DNA of 64,000 bases, from NCBI GenBank assembly GCA_004519485.1, contig CP038115.1, forward strand, positions 496,001-560,000, given 5' to 3'. The notes beneath the pieces were generated by a model. It did no database searches and was not told the DNA's origin. It saw only the letters and a program-made list of their open reading frames with translations. Source of the stretch: Nannochloropsis oceanica. Taxonomy: Eukaryota > Sar > Eustigmatophyceae > Eustigmatales > Monodopsidaceae. Shown here in pieces: positions 10,937 through 22,700 of this stretch. Made by a program: the position numbers and the translations under genes. The first letter of the stretch is position 1, and each line of letters opens with the position of its first letter.

Positions 10937-11201
10937 GCATATTTATCACCACAGCAAGCAACAGATTTCAAATCTAAAGCAGATTTATCACTACTTGTTA
11001 CATTTAACCACCAACCACTCACCTTCCTCTTCTACTTTCATACCCAGCATATCATCAGGCACCGTTGAAATCGGCCGCGGCCCCTGGGACAATCACGCAA
11101 TAGCCCCTAGCTTGTTCAACCACTCCAGCCACATGTCCTTCTCCGTCTCGACCTGTCATTGTCCCTAGTAAAATCCAGTCCATCCCCAACATAACCACAC
11201 C

Positions 11202-12530
11202 ATGGTCGGCCTGCCCCTCCTCAAGCTCGGGGGTCTGGCCATCAAGACCCTTGCGAAGCCCGTAGCCAAGCGGATGAAGGTCGAGGCTGCCGAGCGACCG
11301 GGCCTCAAGAGATTTTATGTTACCGTTGGCCAATGGACCCATCAAGCCTCCGCGTGGATCACCATCTCCTCCGCGGGGCATAAATCCCTGGGCGTGAAGG
11401 AATTGGAAGAAGCCGCAGCGTTTGCACGAGGGGCAGATTTCTTATCGGAGACTCTGGTGTTCTTCGTGGGTGGTGCCATCTTGACGTTCGAATATACACG
11501 GTCCAACATGAGCGCGGCGAAAAAAGAGGCAGCGAAGGAAGCAGGGCGCCAGAAATTCAGAGAAGATCTAGAGGCACGGTTTTTGGTGCTGGAAGCAAGG
11601 GTAGATGCGATGGAAGAGCAGCAACAAGCAGGGTGGGCGAGGCTGTTTGCGGGCGGAGGGGGAGGGGGAAAGGGAGGGAGGGAGGGAGGGAGGATTACCT
11701 TAGAGGACTTGCCACCGGCGCCCCGGTTTGCGGATGTCGAGACATTGAAACAGAAGAAAAAGAGGCAGGCGGCGGATGCAGCAGCAATGTCCGCGGTTGC
11801 AGCAGTAGCGGCAACCGAGATGAAGGACAAGGAGATTGGAAAAAGCGGGGGGGGAGGGCAAAATTCATCTGTTTCCTCCTCCTCCTCCTCCTCCTCCTCT
11901 TTTCCCCCCTCTTCTTTCTCACCGATACCAAAAGGGAAGGTGCTGCAAAGTAGCATGGTGAATACGAGCGGCAGTAGCGGTAGCCGTCCTCCCTCACACC
12001 ATTCGTCTGAAGAGACGATGGTCGACACGCCGAGGGAGGGGAAGGACGAGGAGGAAGGGAGAAAGGGAGGGGCGGGAGGAGGGAGAAAGGATCGTCCATG
12101 GTGGTGGACCCGAGTGTGGAGGTCTGTCCGAGGAGGAGGAGGAGGAGGGGGAGGAGGAGGAGGAGGAGGAGGAGAAGAGGTAATGGTACCAACAGCAGGT
12201 GCAGCAGCTGAAGAAGTAAGGCAAGAGGCCGCACTTAAGACCAACAACAGCAGCAGCAATATTGCCTCCACTACCACTACCACTAGCGGCAGCAGCAGCA
12301 CAGCTACAAAGCTCGCTGTGTCAACGGTAAGGATTAAGGTGGTGAAGGTGACTCCTTTAGGCGTAGACAGAGAATTTCTCTTCCTCTACTTTCCAACGAT
12401 CTTCCAACCCGCCACTCCACGGGTGCGTGGGGAGAAGGGAAAAAGGAGGAAGGAAGGGAGGGAGGGGGAGGGAAAGGGGGAGGGAGAAGAGGAGGAGGAG
12501 GGGCGTTGGTGGAGGCATGTGGTCGTTTAA
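11202..12530 (+). CDS. OPA3: OPA3-like protein
   Basis: A continuous 442-residue frame. Residues 1-150 match the OPA3 family: MVGLPLLKLGGLAIKTLAKP, an amphipathic mitochondrial-type start with the conserved LLxxxIKTLAKPxA pattern, then a hydrophobic segment LSETLVFFVGGAILTFEYTR and a charged coiled coil (QKFREDLEARFLVLEARVD). OPA3 proteins are mitochondrial membrane proteins of about 180 residues linked to mitochondrial morphology. Here roughly 290 further residues are low complexity (poly-Ser, poly-Gly, acidic) with little sign of folding. A GTAAGG at about 12329 may be an intron donor, so the last 70 residues may not be real. The OPA3 domain itself is secure. Confidence 0.8.
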   Translation: MVGLPLLKLGGLAIKTLAKPVAKRMKVEAAERPGLKRFYVTVGQWTHQASAWITISSAGHKSLGVKELEEAAAFARGADFLSETLVFFVGGAILTFEYTRSNMSAAKKEAAKEAGRQKFREDLEARFLVLEARVDAMEEQQQAGWARLFAGGGGGGKGGREGGRITLEDLPPAPRFADVETLKQKKKRQAADAAAMSAVAAVAATEMKDKEIGKSGGGGQNSSVSSSSSSSSSFPPSSFSPIPKGKVLQSSMVNTSGSSGSRPPSHHSSEETMVDTPREGKDEEEGRKGGAGGGRKDRPWWWTRVWRSVRGGGGGGGGGGGGGGEEVMVPTAGAAAEEVRQEAALKTNNSSSNIASTTTTTSGSSSTATKLAVSTVRIKVVKVTPLGVDREFLFLYFPTIFQPATPRVRGEKGKRRKEGREGEGKGEGEEEEEGRWWRHVVV

Positions 12531-12833
12531 GTGGAGGGAGGGAGGGAGGGTGGGAGGGAATTAGGGAGGGAGGGAGGGTGAAGAGTGTTTATTTGAATAT
12601 ACTTGAGAAGTAGATAATGGATTGAGGGAGGGGAGAAGGGATGGAGGGAGGGAGGGAGGAAGCAATGAGTGAAGAAAGATGGCACAATTTCGCCTTGATG
12701 GCCCATTCTCCCCGTCGATGATATCGATTTGAAATTCAATTTATATGATTTTTGGTGTGTTTTGCTTCCTTTTTTACCATATAGTCCAATCGTTCTTTGT
12801 GCAACACTGTACACCCCTCCCTCCCTGCCTCGC
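12531..12833. other. convergent 3' region rich in GGGA repeats
   Basis: Holds (GGGA)n at 12534-12590 and 12625-12660 between the OPA3-like gene and the LRR gene. No gene was seen. Confidence 0.6.
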
Positions 12834-14088
12834 TCAATTTAGAAATTCCACCTCCTCCCTCCACCTCTCTTCTATTGCCTGAATGTTCGCACGGTTCAAC
12901 CCCGCGTACCTTATCTTCAAGCGCCTCAGCCGCTTCCTCCCTCCCTCCCTCCTTCCTTCCTTCCTTCCCTCCTTCCGCGGGGGGTCCACGTCCATGCTTG
13001 CATCGTCTGAAGAAGAGAGGGAGGGAGGGAGGGAGGGAGGGAGGAAGTGAGGAAGGGAAGGAGAATGGGAGATGAGGACATTGTGCGGTCCACACAGGCA
13101 AAGAAGAACCTCCCTCCCTCCCTCCCTCCCTCCCTCCCTCACCTGCCGTGTGCCGGTTGGTCTTCTGCAGCAAAGCCTCTATCCCCTCGGCCGTTACGCC
13201 CTTAACCCCGCAAATGTCCAACTCCTCGAGCGCCGGACACTCGTCGCCCAGGGACTAGGGAGGGAGGGAGGGAGGGAGGGAGGGCGGGCGGGCGGGCGGG
13301 CGGGCAAGGAGGTGGGGTGAGACATGGCAGGATTTAGGCTTCACACGCTTCAGCATGACACGAGAAATCGACAAGGCAGTGACTGACGTCATGGGCGTGC
13401 AACACTAGCGAAAAACGACTTTCTCTCTTCTCTTCCGTTGACGACAGGAGATAGACAAATGATGGGAAAGGAACCCTGTGATTAAGAACGGAGGGAAGGA
13501 AGATAGGAAGAAAGGAAGGAAGGAGGGAGGGAGGGAGGGAGGGAGGGAGGGAGGGTGTACCTGGAGGAGGGAGTCGGTGATGGCTCGTTGGCACCAGGGC
13601 ACGTGCAGCGAACGAAGCCGCTTCAAATGCCGCAGGAGGGTTAAGAGAGCCTGAGGGAGGGAGGGGGGGAGGAAGGGGGGGAGGGAGGGAGGGAGGGGGG
13701 GGGGGGAGGGAGATTAGGGGTCTGAGGAATGGTGGTCGGGAGAATGGGCAGTGCCTTACTTGCTCGCGCAATCGACCTTCCCTCTCTCTCTCCCTCCCTC
13801 CCTCCCACCCTCCCTCCTCACCTCTTCGGTCATCAAATGATTATATCCGATCCCCAAACCCCTTAGTGTGGGGCAATGCGCAGCGAGGGCGAGGAGGAGG
13901 GGGGAGGTGAAGTGGATGCCAGAGCAGTAGAATTCCTCGAAGCTGAAAAGGGAGGGAGGGAGGAAGGTGGGGGGAGGAAGGGAAAGGTGAGTGACGAGTT
14001 GGCCATCATACTGATTGATGGAGGGAAGACTTAGAGGACAGTAAGGAGGAACAAATGCAGCTAGCCAGGGAGGAAGGGAGGAAAAGAA

Positions 14089-14162
<74 letters not shown>

Positions 14163-15188
14163 GGGGAAGTCTCACTTGGCGCGGTTGGGGTGGGTGGAGA
14201 GGAGGCGGATGAGCCCCTCTTGCGTCATGTTGAAGTTGCCGCCCACGTGCAGGGCTTGCAGCTGCCTGTTAAACTACCCAGAAAAGAGAATATTACACAG
14301 GAGGGGGGGGAAGGATGCATGGATGGAGCTGTACACTCATCTGGCCGATCCAACCCTCCTTCCTTCCCTCCTTCCCTCCCTCCCTCCTTCCATTCCTTCC
14401 TTACCTTTACAATGTGATCGAAAGCCGCGTCTGTCAGCTTGCGGCAGTTCTCCAGCTTTAAGGTCTTGAGGGACGGGCAATGACTTAGGGCGAGGGGCAA
14501 GGCGCTGTCTGTCAACGAAAAGCAGGCCGAAAGGTCTAGGCACTGAGGGAGGGAGGGAGGGAGGGAGGGGAGGAGGAAGGGCGTGAGGGAAGGCGCGAGC
14601 AACTCCGTATTTCCGGGCCAAAGACTCACCTCAAGGGCAGGAATGATGGCGCAGACTTGCTCAAGGAGGGATTCTGTCATCTGCGAGTTTAGAAGAAGGG
14701 TGTACGTTGGTCACAAGTGTCTTCCCTTCCCTTGTTCCCTCCCTCCCCTGTGTCACCCACCTTACTGGCGCCTTTGAACGAAAGTCTCCGTTGGTCCTCT
14801 TCGTAGAATGACAACGGCATCGTCTCGTCCAGGAACCGGTTGTCTTTGATCAAGGCGTCGATCACTTCTTGCTTCACAGTTTGGCGGCCTTCCTTGTCGT
14901 GCTGGAAAGGGAAAGGGGGGGGTTGGAGATGAATAAAAGTGATCCCAGATATCCACCCCCACTTCGCAAAATTAAAAAAGATCTACGTCCTTAACTTTTA
15001 CGCCATTTTCAGCCTCCTTCAGCCCTCCCAACGTCCTACGCTCCCCCCTCTTGAGCCACTCTACCCTACCCTACCGAAAGGACTGCATCAGCTCTTTCCA
15101 CCGCCGCCGCCGTCAAAGCTTTCGCTGGGAAACTCAAAATGATCCGCATGGCTACATCTTTCAGGGTGTTGCCCTCCCGATTGCTCAT
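12834..15188 (-). CDS. RNI-type leucine-rich repeat protein (AMN1/RAD7-like)
   Basis: Nine exons, minus strand: 15075-15188, 14761-14901, 14630-14680, 14405-14542, 14176-14273, 13822-13942, 13561-13650, 13143-13254 and 12834-13006. All phases close, giving 345 residues. The start is MSNREGNTLKDVAMRIILSF at 15188. Cysteine-containing LRRs follow: CLDLSACFSLTDSALPLAL, LKTLKLENCRKLTDAAF, LQALHVGGNFNMTQEGLI, LRGLGIGYNHLMTEEALL, LRSLHVPWCQRAITDSLL and LEELDICGVKGVTAEGIE. The protein ends WREEVEFLN. No clear F-box is visible. Such LRR proteins usually act as substrate adaptors of ubiquitin ligases; RAD7 of nucleotide-excision repair is the closest in style, but this is inference. The last exon contains a basic [15 protein letters not shown] stretch coded by a GGAA/GGGA repeat. 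It is transcribed divergently from the WDR76-like gene. Confidence 0.85.
14091..14156. repeat. (GA)n microsatellite in LRR-gene intron
   Basis: Nearly pure GA dinucleotide run in the intron between exons 5 and 6 of the LRR gene. Confidence 0.9.
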
Positions 15189-15346
15189 CTCTCTGTGTGA
15201 TGGGTTGTGTGCTATGAAACAGGCATGAGGAAGCCATCGCCAAGATCATGCGCGAGAGGAGACCGCGAGGGCGCGAGGGCAGCTTCTTTTTTCCGTGCTC
15301 CTGGTCGAACCACTCTCACACAAAAATACGAATACTACACAGCAGC
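15189..15346. promoter_or_regulatory. 158-bp bidirectional promoter
   Basis: The start codons of the LRR gene (minus, 15188) and the WDR76-like gene (plus, 15347) are only 158 bp apart and face away from each other, so both promoters and 5' leaders must share this space. No TATA box is evident. This suggests co-expression, by inference. Confidence 0.6.
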
Positions 15347-16785
15347 ATGGGTGCTCTGGGTACAGACAGCAAAGATGGGACGAAGCAGGCGTCCATTCTG
15401 TCCTTTTTCCGAGGTGCCGCTGCGAACGCCTCTACTTGTCCTCCGCCAGCAGCACACAGACGGAAAGGAATGAAAGGAAAACAAAAGGCAGCTGCAACTA
15501 TTAAAAACACACTAACTCCACGACAGAAGAAGAAGAAGAAGAAGAAGAAGACGATAAAAAAAAGGGAAGAGGAAGAGGAGGAGGAGGAGGAGGAGGGAGA
15601 AGAAGAGGAGGAGGAAGAGGAGGAGGAGATTGAGGTCGACGATGACCAGGAGGAGGTGGTGTTGCTGGTAGATGAGGATGAGAAGGAAGAGGGAGATATG
15701 GGAATGGAGGAAAGAGAGCAAAAAGAAAGAGAGCAGGAGGACATGAAAACAAAATATCAGCGCTCGCGCGAAGCTGCAGCGGAAAAGACGAGAGCAGTGG
15801 GGGAAGGAGAGGCGGGAAGGAGAAAGGTCGTTCAGGCAGTTACAGAAGACGTATCAATGCCTTTCCCTGCTATTGCTGAGGCCGTGTGTCCCGTTCCATC
15901 CGCAACAGGAGCAACAGTAGAAGCAGCAGCAACGGTAGCAGCAGCAGCTGCTGTGGTACGAGGTGGAGGGCGGGAGGAAGCAGAAACAGCCGCAACAGTG
16001 GTATCAGTAGCGGCAGCAGCCGGAGTGGTAGCGCATGGAGAGCGGAAGGAAGTAGCATCAGCGACGATAGCAACAGCATCAACGCCAACTATAGCAACAG
16101 TAACAGCAGCAGGTGGGGCAGAAAGAGGAGCAGTCTTGAGTTCGAAAAAGGAGAGGATATTGGAGGAGAACGACGCGAAGGAGGAAGAGGAGGAGAGGGA
16201 GGGAAAGCAAAAGGAGGAGGAGGACGAGGAGGATGAGGAGGACGAGGACAAAGTTGAGGAAAACAGACGCGACTCAGACGGACTGACGGAAATCGAGCGT
16301 CTCCGCGCCGAGCGCATCCGGGAGAATGCAGCCTTTCTGGCCTCCTTGGGTTTGAATGCCTGCAAACCGTCCGCCTTGGTCCGGGGCGAGGATGGTGAGT
16401 CGGCCCTTGCTTAAGAAACGAGGGAGGGAAGGAGGGCGGGAACGAGGGACGGACAGAGGGAGAGTGAGATGTGGAATGTTACAATTTTTATCCCGTATCG
16501 ACTCGCATCCTCCCCCCTTCCCTACCTTTCCACCCATTACCACTCAGCCCCACCTACCCACCCCTATGCACACCACCACCACTCACACACCCACCCTTAT
16601 GCATGCATACATGTAAATATACATACATAATCCTCAACATCAGGCAAGCCCCCGAAGAAGAAATCTAAAAAGCGGCCCCCTCCTTCCTCCTCCTCCTCCC
16701 TTGGCGTGCGTAGGTCCCTGCGCCATAAAAATATTCCTCAAGACACGGGCACTTTCCCTTCTCCTTACCATGAGGGAGGGGGGAA

Positions 16786-16816
<31 letters not shown>

Positions 16817-19043
16817 GAGGTGAACTATGATGACTCGAGTGTGTTGAAATACGTGTGTAACGCCCAAGGCCAGTGCGAGGAAGAGGAGGAGGGAGGGAGG
16901 GACGGACGGGTGCCTGCATCTTCCTCGTCCTCCTCTTCTTCGAAACAGCCCCTGCGTGGGTTTGCCTACCCTCCTCGATGGGTGGAAGAGAAGGAGGAAG
17001 GCCACAGTGGCAGCAGTAGCAGCGGCAGCAGCAGCAGAGGAGGCAACGTTTTTTCCGACCCCGCCCTCTCGGCTGTCTATACCCTGCACCTCCAGCCCTC
17101 CTCCTCCTCCTCCTCCTCCACCTCCTCCCCCTCCTCCCTTCCTTCCCCGATGTCCTCCTCGCTCTTGGCGGCCGCGGGGAAACAAGGCCGGATTGCCATC
17201 TTCCAAACCCAAGCACGCCCATGCAAGCCCTCCTCCTCCTCCTCCTCCTCCTCCTCCTCCCTCCTCCTCTCCTTCCGGGGCCACACCGGCTGGGTTGCCG
17301 ACGTTCGCTTCCTCACCCCTTGCCACCCCCCTCCGTCCTCCTCGCCCTCCGTCCTCCTCGCCTCGGCGGCGAACGACGGTGTCATTAAACTGTGGGACAT
17401 AGCGCGCGTCCATCCCACCACTGGCATGCCGAAGGCCTTGGCCTCGATCAACGTAAGCATTCCCTCCCTCCCCCCCTCCCTCTTGCCCTCCCTCCCTCTT
17501 CCCTTCCAGCGTTGCTGCAGCTGTTGGGACTAACCCTCCCTCCCTCCCTTCCTCCCTCCCTCCCCTCAGAACCTGCATCACAAAGGCATTTTCTCCATGG
17601 ATGCGTCAGCTGACGGCCTGCTGCTCGCCACAGGTAGCAAAGACGCTACCGTTGGCCTCCTTCGTGTCCACAACAGCGGGCTGGTGGTGGAGAGAAGGCT
17701 GGAGGTAGGGAGGCAGGGAGGAAGGGAGGCAGGGAGGAAGGGAGGGCCTCCTCATAACTCGCAACCACACTCCATCTTCTCTTCTCTATTTTGCTTTCTC
17801 TTCTCCTCCCATCCCTCCCCCTCTATGTATCTCGTCCCCTCCCCACCCACCCCCCTCCCTCCTTCCAACAATCATTGACGTTAACGTTCACAACAGGACG
17901 TGCACGATTCTGTCGTCAAATGCGTCCGTTTCAGCCCCCAAATGGACTCTCAGTGCTTGGCCATAGCGGGGGACGATCGTGAGATACAGGTGTGTGTCGC
18001 CCTGCCCCTCTCTCCTTCCCTCCCTCCCTCCCTCCCTCCCTCTCTCCCCCCTTTCCTCGTGCTCGCTCTCTGATACCCCTTTCTGCATGGCCTCCTCCCC
18101 GTGAACGTCGGCAATCAATTATGCACGTATCGTCTCCACCCCCTCCCTCCCTCACTTCCTCCCTCCCTCCCTCCTCAGGTGATGGACCTCCGCGCCCCTT
18201 CCTCCTCCTTGTCTTCCTCCTCCTCTTCCCTCATCATCTCCCAGGCCCATGCCCGCACCGTCCATACGGTTCGCTGGCATCCAACCGAGGTGAAGAGGAG
18301 ACCCCTCCCTCCCTCCCTCCCTCCCTCCCTCTCCTCCTCCCTTCTTTCAGCCTCCCTTCCCCGTGCAGGATGCTAGTCATTTTTACTCATGGACCTCCAC
18401 CTCCCTCATCGTCCTCCCTCCCTCCCTCCCTCCCTCCCTCCAGCCCCATCTCCTCCTTTCGGCAGGCCTCGACCAGCACCTCCGTCTCTGGGACCTCCGC
18501 AAGGCGGGAGGGAGGGAGGGAGGGAGCGAGCCCCTGACATCCTACTTCGGGCACGTGTCATCCCTGGTCAAGAAGCAGGTGGCCATCACGGCTCCTGAAT
18601 TTTACGATGGAGGAAGGTGAGAGGGAGGGAGAGAGGGAGAGAGGGAGAGAAAGAGGGATTTTATGATGGACGAATGTGGGAGGGAGGGAGCGAGGGAGGG
18701 AGGAAGGGAGGGAGGGAGGCGACGCACGTCCCTCCTTCACTATTTGTCCCTCTCCTTATCATTTCATGTCCTACTTCCTTCCCCACCCTCCCTCCCTTCC
18801 TCCCTCCCTCTATCTCTTTCCAGGTACATCCTCATCACGGGCGAGAAGTCCCAGCGTCTCTCCATCTACAACACACAGACCGGCCAAACCATCAGCCGAG
18901 GACAGCTTGCCTCGGACGTGACGCAAATGGTGGCCCTGGAAGAGAAGGGAAGGAGGGAGGGAGAAGCAGGAGGAGGAGGAGGAAGAACATCATTGTTAGT
19001 AGCTTGTCGGCAAGGGGCCTTGGTAAAGCTCACGCCTTTTTGA
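15347..19043 (+). CDS. WDR76: WDR76/CMR1-like WD40 protein with N-terminal PIP box
   Basis: Seven exons: 15347-16394, 16644-17452, 17570-17704, 17897-17989, 18179-18289, 18369-18616 and 18824-19043. All phases close, giving 887 residues. Residues 14-21 are QASILSFF, an exact PCNA-interacting peptide (QxxIxxFF). A Lys/Glu/Ala low-complexity region follows, then RLRAERIRENAAFLASLGL and RRSLRHKNIP, the signature N-terminal helix and basic box of the WDR76/CMR1 family. WD repeats include GHTGWVADVRF...LLASAANDGVIKLWDI, FSMDASADGLLLATGSKD, VVKCVRFSPQ...DDREIQVMDLR, VHTVRWHP, LLSAGLDQHLRLWDLR and ILITGEKSQRLSIYNT. CMR1/WDR76 acts in the nucleus in genome stability and as a CUL4-DDB1 partner. Exon 6 keeps a TCCC repeat in frame ([11 protein letters not shown]). 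Confidence 0.88.
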
Positions 19044-19782
19044 GAAAAAATAGGGAGGAGGAAAGAGAGAGGAGGGTCGGCGTTGGAGGGGAAAGAATGA
19101 ATTAAATGTAGTGTCACATTTATTTTAAATATCCTTTTGTATCCTCTGAGGGGTCGCATATTTTCTCTCTTGCAGCCGGTAGGTGGTCTTTCCATTCAGG
19201 CGTTCTACTCTCCCCCCTCCTCTCTCCTCCCCTTCCTTCTTCCCTTGTCTTAATCGAATTTCATTAACTCGCGAAAACCAACTGACCCGGCAGTAAGCGA
19301 AAACAATTTTATGTATCTTGGCCGCATCGTGAAACATGTAGCCAGTTTACTCGCTGATCCCCCCTTGATTGTATTCTAGATATATCAGCTCATACCCACC
19401 ACCTCCCGTGGCTGTCTTTTCTTTCACTTCTGTTGGTATTACCCCTGCTGTTGCGTGTCGCGCGGAAGTAAAGAGGAAAATGTGCCAGGGACGACGATCG
19501 AGCCCTTATGTCATCATGTCCGACAGGATTACTAAGGCAGAACAATGTGGGGGGGGATTATAGAAGACGCACACCAAAGCCACATCTCCACATATCCATA
19601 CATCAACCCAGTCATGCAACCCAACCTTTTCTTCCATTTCGACAGGCGCGTGGCAATTTGAGCAGCCGGAAGTGAAACGAGGGATATGACGGTGTTCTAG
19701 GGCCCTGTTCCACCAGACACTTACTATCACCACGCTCCTACGAGCACTAACAAGCAAGATCACCCGCACAAGCAACAAAAAC
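19044..19782. other. intergenic region upstream of TYW1
   Basis: Contains the 3' flank of the WDR76-like gene and the TYW1 promoter. No gene was recognised. Confidence 0.5.
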
Positions 19783-22700
19783 ATGCCTGAATCCAAGTAC
19801 AACACCTACAGCTACTTCACAGCCGTCTACAATTGGCTCTACCCCACCCCTGCACCTCCTCCACCCACTCTCATGGAACGGGCAGAGGAGCACTTCAACC
19901 ACTGCCTGGGCGTGGCCAAGCACCAAGTCTCCGTCTACTCTTCTATGGCCGTCCCCTTCGTCGCCACCATTCTCCTCCTCCTTTTGCCCCTGTGCATCTT
20001 TCTTTGGTCGAGCGGCCCGCCTGCACCCATGGCGGAAGCAGAGGGAGGAGGAGCAGGCGCGGAAGGCAGGAGAGGGGGAATGGCGATGGTTGCGGGAGGG
20101 GATAAGGGGGAGGAGGAAGAGAAGGAGGAAGGCGCTGTGGCACAGCCCATGGATGCGAAGACGGCCACGACGAGTGATCAAAGGGGGGAGGGGAGGGAGG
20201 AAGGAGGGAAGGGAGGCAAGGACGTCGACATGAGCAACCCGCCGTCCACCAGCGCGGGTCAGAAGAGAGAGAAGCCTAGAGGAAGCCCCGTTCATGTCGG
20301 TCCGGGTGGTGTGTCCTCCCTCGCGTCCTCCCCTGCCTCGATCACCTCCTCCTCCTCCTCTTCGAGCTCCCCGTCCTCCTCATCTTCCTCCCCTCTGTTT
20401 GGGTCCTCGGGTCTTGCGGGGGCGGCGGCGGCGATGGTGGTCGGATTTCCAATGCCTGAGGGAGGGGAGGAAGGGAAGGAGGGAGCGAAGGAGGTGCAGG
20501 AGGAGGAGGAGGCAGCAGTGGGTTGCTGTGGTGGCGGTGGAGGAAGAGGAGTGAAGGGAGGAAAGCAAAGTGCTTCTCGAGGAGGAGGAGGAGGAGGAGG
20601 AGGGTGTGCATGTATGGAAGGCGAAGCAGCAGATATAGCGACAAGGATGGAAGTCGGTGGTAATGGTGGAGGTGGCGGGTGCTGCAAGGGAGGGAAGGAG
20701 GAAGTGAATGACGTGGCGTTGCGTGAGGTGGGGGGGATCAAGCAGGTGCCCTTGAAGGTGCTGGTGGGGTCGGGCACGGGGACAGGGAAAAAACTTGCGG
20801 AGATGCTACAGGTAGGGAGGGAGGGAGGGATGGAGGGAAGGAGAGAAGAAATCTGGTGAAAGAAGGACGAACGAAAGACATGGCTGGTTCATTCACTCAC
20901 TTACACCTCCTCCTCTTCCTCCCCCCCTCCCTATCCCTTTCCCTCCCTCCCCCCCTCCTTACTTCCTGCGCCGCAGAAAGAAGCCTTTGCCATGAACATC
21001 TCTGGATTCCATTTCGCGCTGAGCGTTACGGACCTCGCGGACTACGACTTTGTGGAGGAGCTCGAGGTAGGGGGGGAGGGAGGGAGGGAAGGAGGGAAGG
21101 AAAAGAGAAAGGGAGGGAAGGAGGGAAGGAGGGAGGGAGGGAAGGAGGGAGGGAGGGAAGGAGGGAGGGATGGAAGAGCCGTTCTGTACCTTCCTGGTTC
21201 CCCATCTCACATTCACACATTCTTATCCCTCCCTCCCTCCCTCCCTCCATCCCTCCCTCCCTCCTGCCGCCCTCTTCTACCTCCCCTCCAGCACGAGAGG
21301 CTGCTTGTGCTCATCTGCTCGACCTGGACCGACGGTGTGCCTCCCCCCGCGGCCAAGCCCTTTTTCGATTACCTCGAGGTATGGAGGGAGGGAGGGAGGG
21401 AGGGAGGGAGGGAGGGATAGAGGGAGAGAGGGGAGAAGAGAGAAGCATGCGAGTGGAGGAGGCATTCGAAAAGTGACCTCTCTTTCCCTCTTTCCCTCCC
21501 CCTCCCCTCATTCATGTAGGATGCCAGCAAGGATTTCCGTTACGGCGGTTCGGCGTTAAAGAAGATCCGTTTCGGGGTGTTCGGGCTCGGATCGTGCATG
21601 TACGAGGAAGAGAGCTTCTGCAAGCCCGCCATCGAGATGGAGACTTTCCTGTGTGACCTCGGCGCCAAAAACATCGTGGAGCTAGGTACACGTCCTCCCT
21701 CCCTCCCTCCCTCCCTCCCTCCCTTGCCTTCTAGACATGGGGATGAACTTCATTTCTCCTTTAACCACCGACACCACCCCCCTCACCCCTCCCTCCCTCC
21801 ATCCTCTCTTTTTGCGCAGGCACGGGTGACGACACGGTGGATCTGAGCCCTCAATTTACCTCGTGGACCGAAAGCCTTTGGCCGGCCCTGTGCGAGGAAT
21901 ATGCCAAGGTACGCCCTCCCTCCCTCCCTCTCTCCCTCCCTCCCTCCCGCCTTCCTTTCTTCATTCCCTGTCTTCAACTTGTCTCCAATACCAGTATTTA
22001 ATAAAAACCTTACCTCCTCCCTCATTCCCTCCCTCCGTCCCTCCCCAGATTACTGGCGTCACGCCTCTCTCCTCCTCCTCCTCGGGCTGTGGTTCCTGCG
22101 GCAGTACCACCGCCACCGGCGGTAAGAGCGCGTGCAGTAGCAGCAACAGCAACAACAGCAGCAACAAGAACAGCAGCTCGAATGTTTACAAAGCCCAAGG
22201 GTCGTGGGAGGAGATGGAGAAGAAGCAGGCTCTCAAGGCGGCCAGGAAGGGAGGGAAAAAGGGGGGGAGGAATGGGAAGGTCCATCGATATGGTGGCAGC
22301 AGTGGTAGTCAGGAAGGAGGAGGAGAGGGGCAGGGAGAGGGGGCTGGACGGGGGCCTCGACAGCAGCAGCAGCGGCGGCGAGGGATGCAGAGCAGGGCTG
22401 TGATCAAGGAGGGAAAGGAAGGGGAGGACGAGGAGGAGGAAGATGTAAGTTTGTTGGGGGGAGGGAGGGAAGGAGGGGGAGGAAAGAAGGACGGAGGGAT
22501 GGAGGGGGAGGAAGAAGGCAGGAGGGTGGAGGGGGAGGGAAAGGGGGGGTAGGGAGGAGGGGGAGAGAAGAAGGAGGGAGGATGGGGGGGAGGGGGAAGG
22601 AGGGGAGAGAAAGAAGGACGGGAGGGATGGAGGGGGAGGGAAAGAAGGACGGGAGGGAAGGCCTCGGGGAAGTTCCCGCCTCCTTGGAGCTCTTTTGCTG

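Noticed and set aside
15501-15752. Minus-strand Ser/Pro frames opposite the WDR76-like exon 1
   Set aside because: Shadows of the Lys/Glu repeats in a well-supported plus-strand exon.
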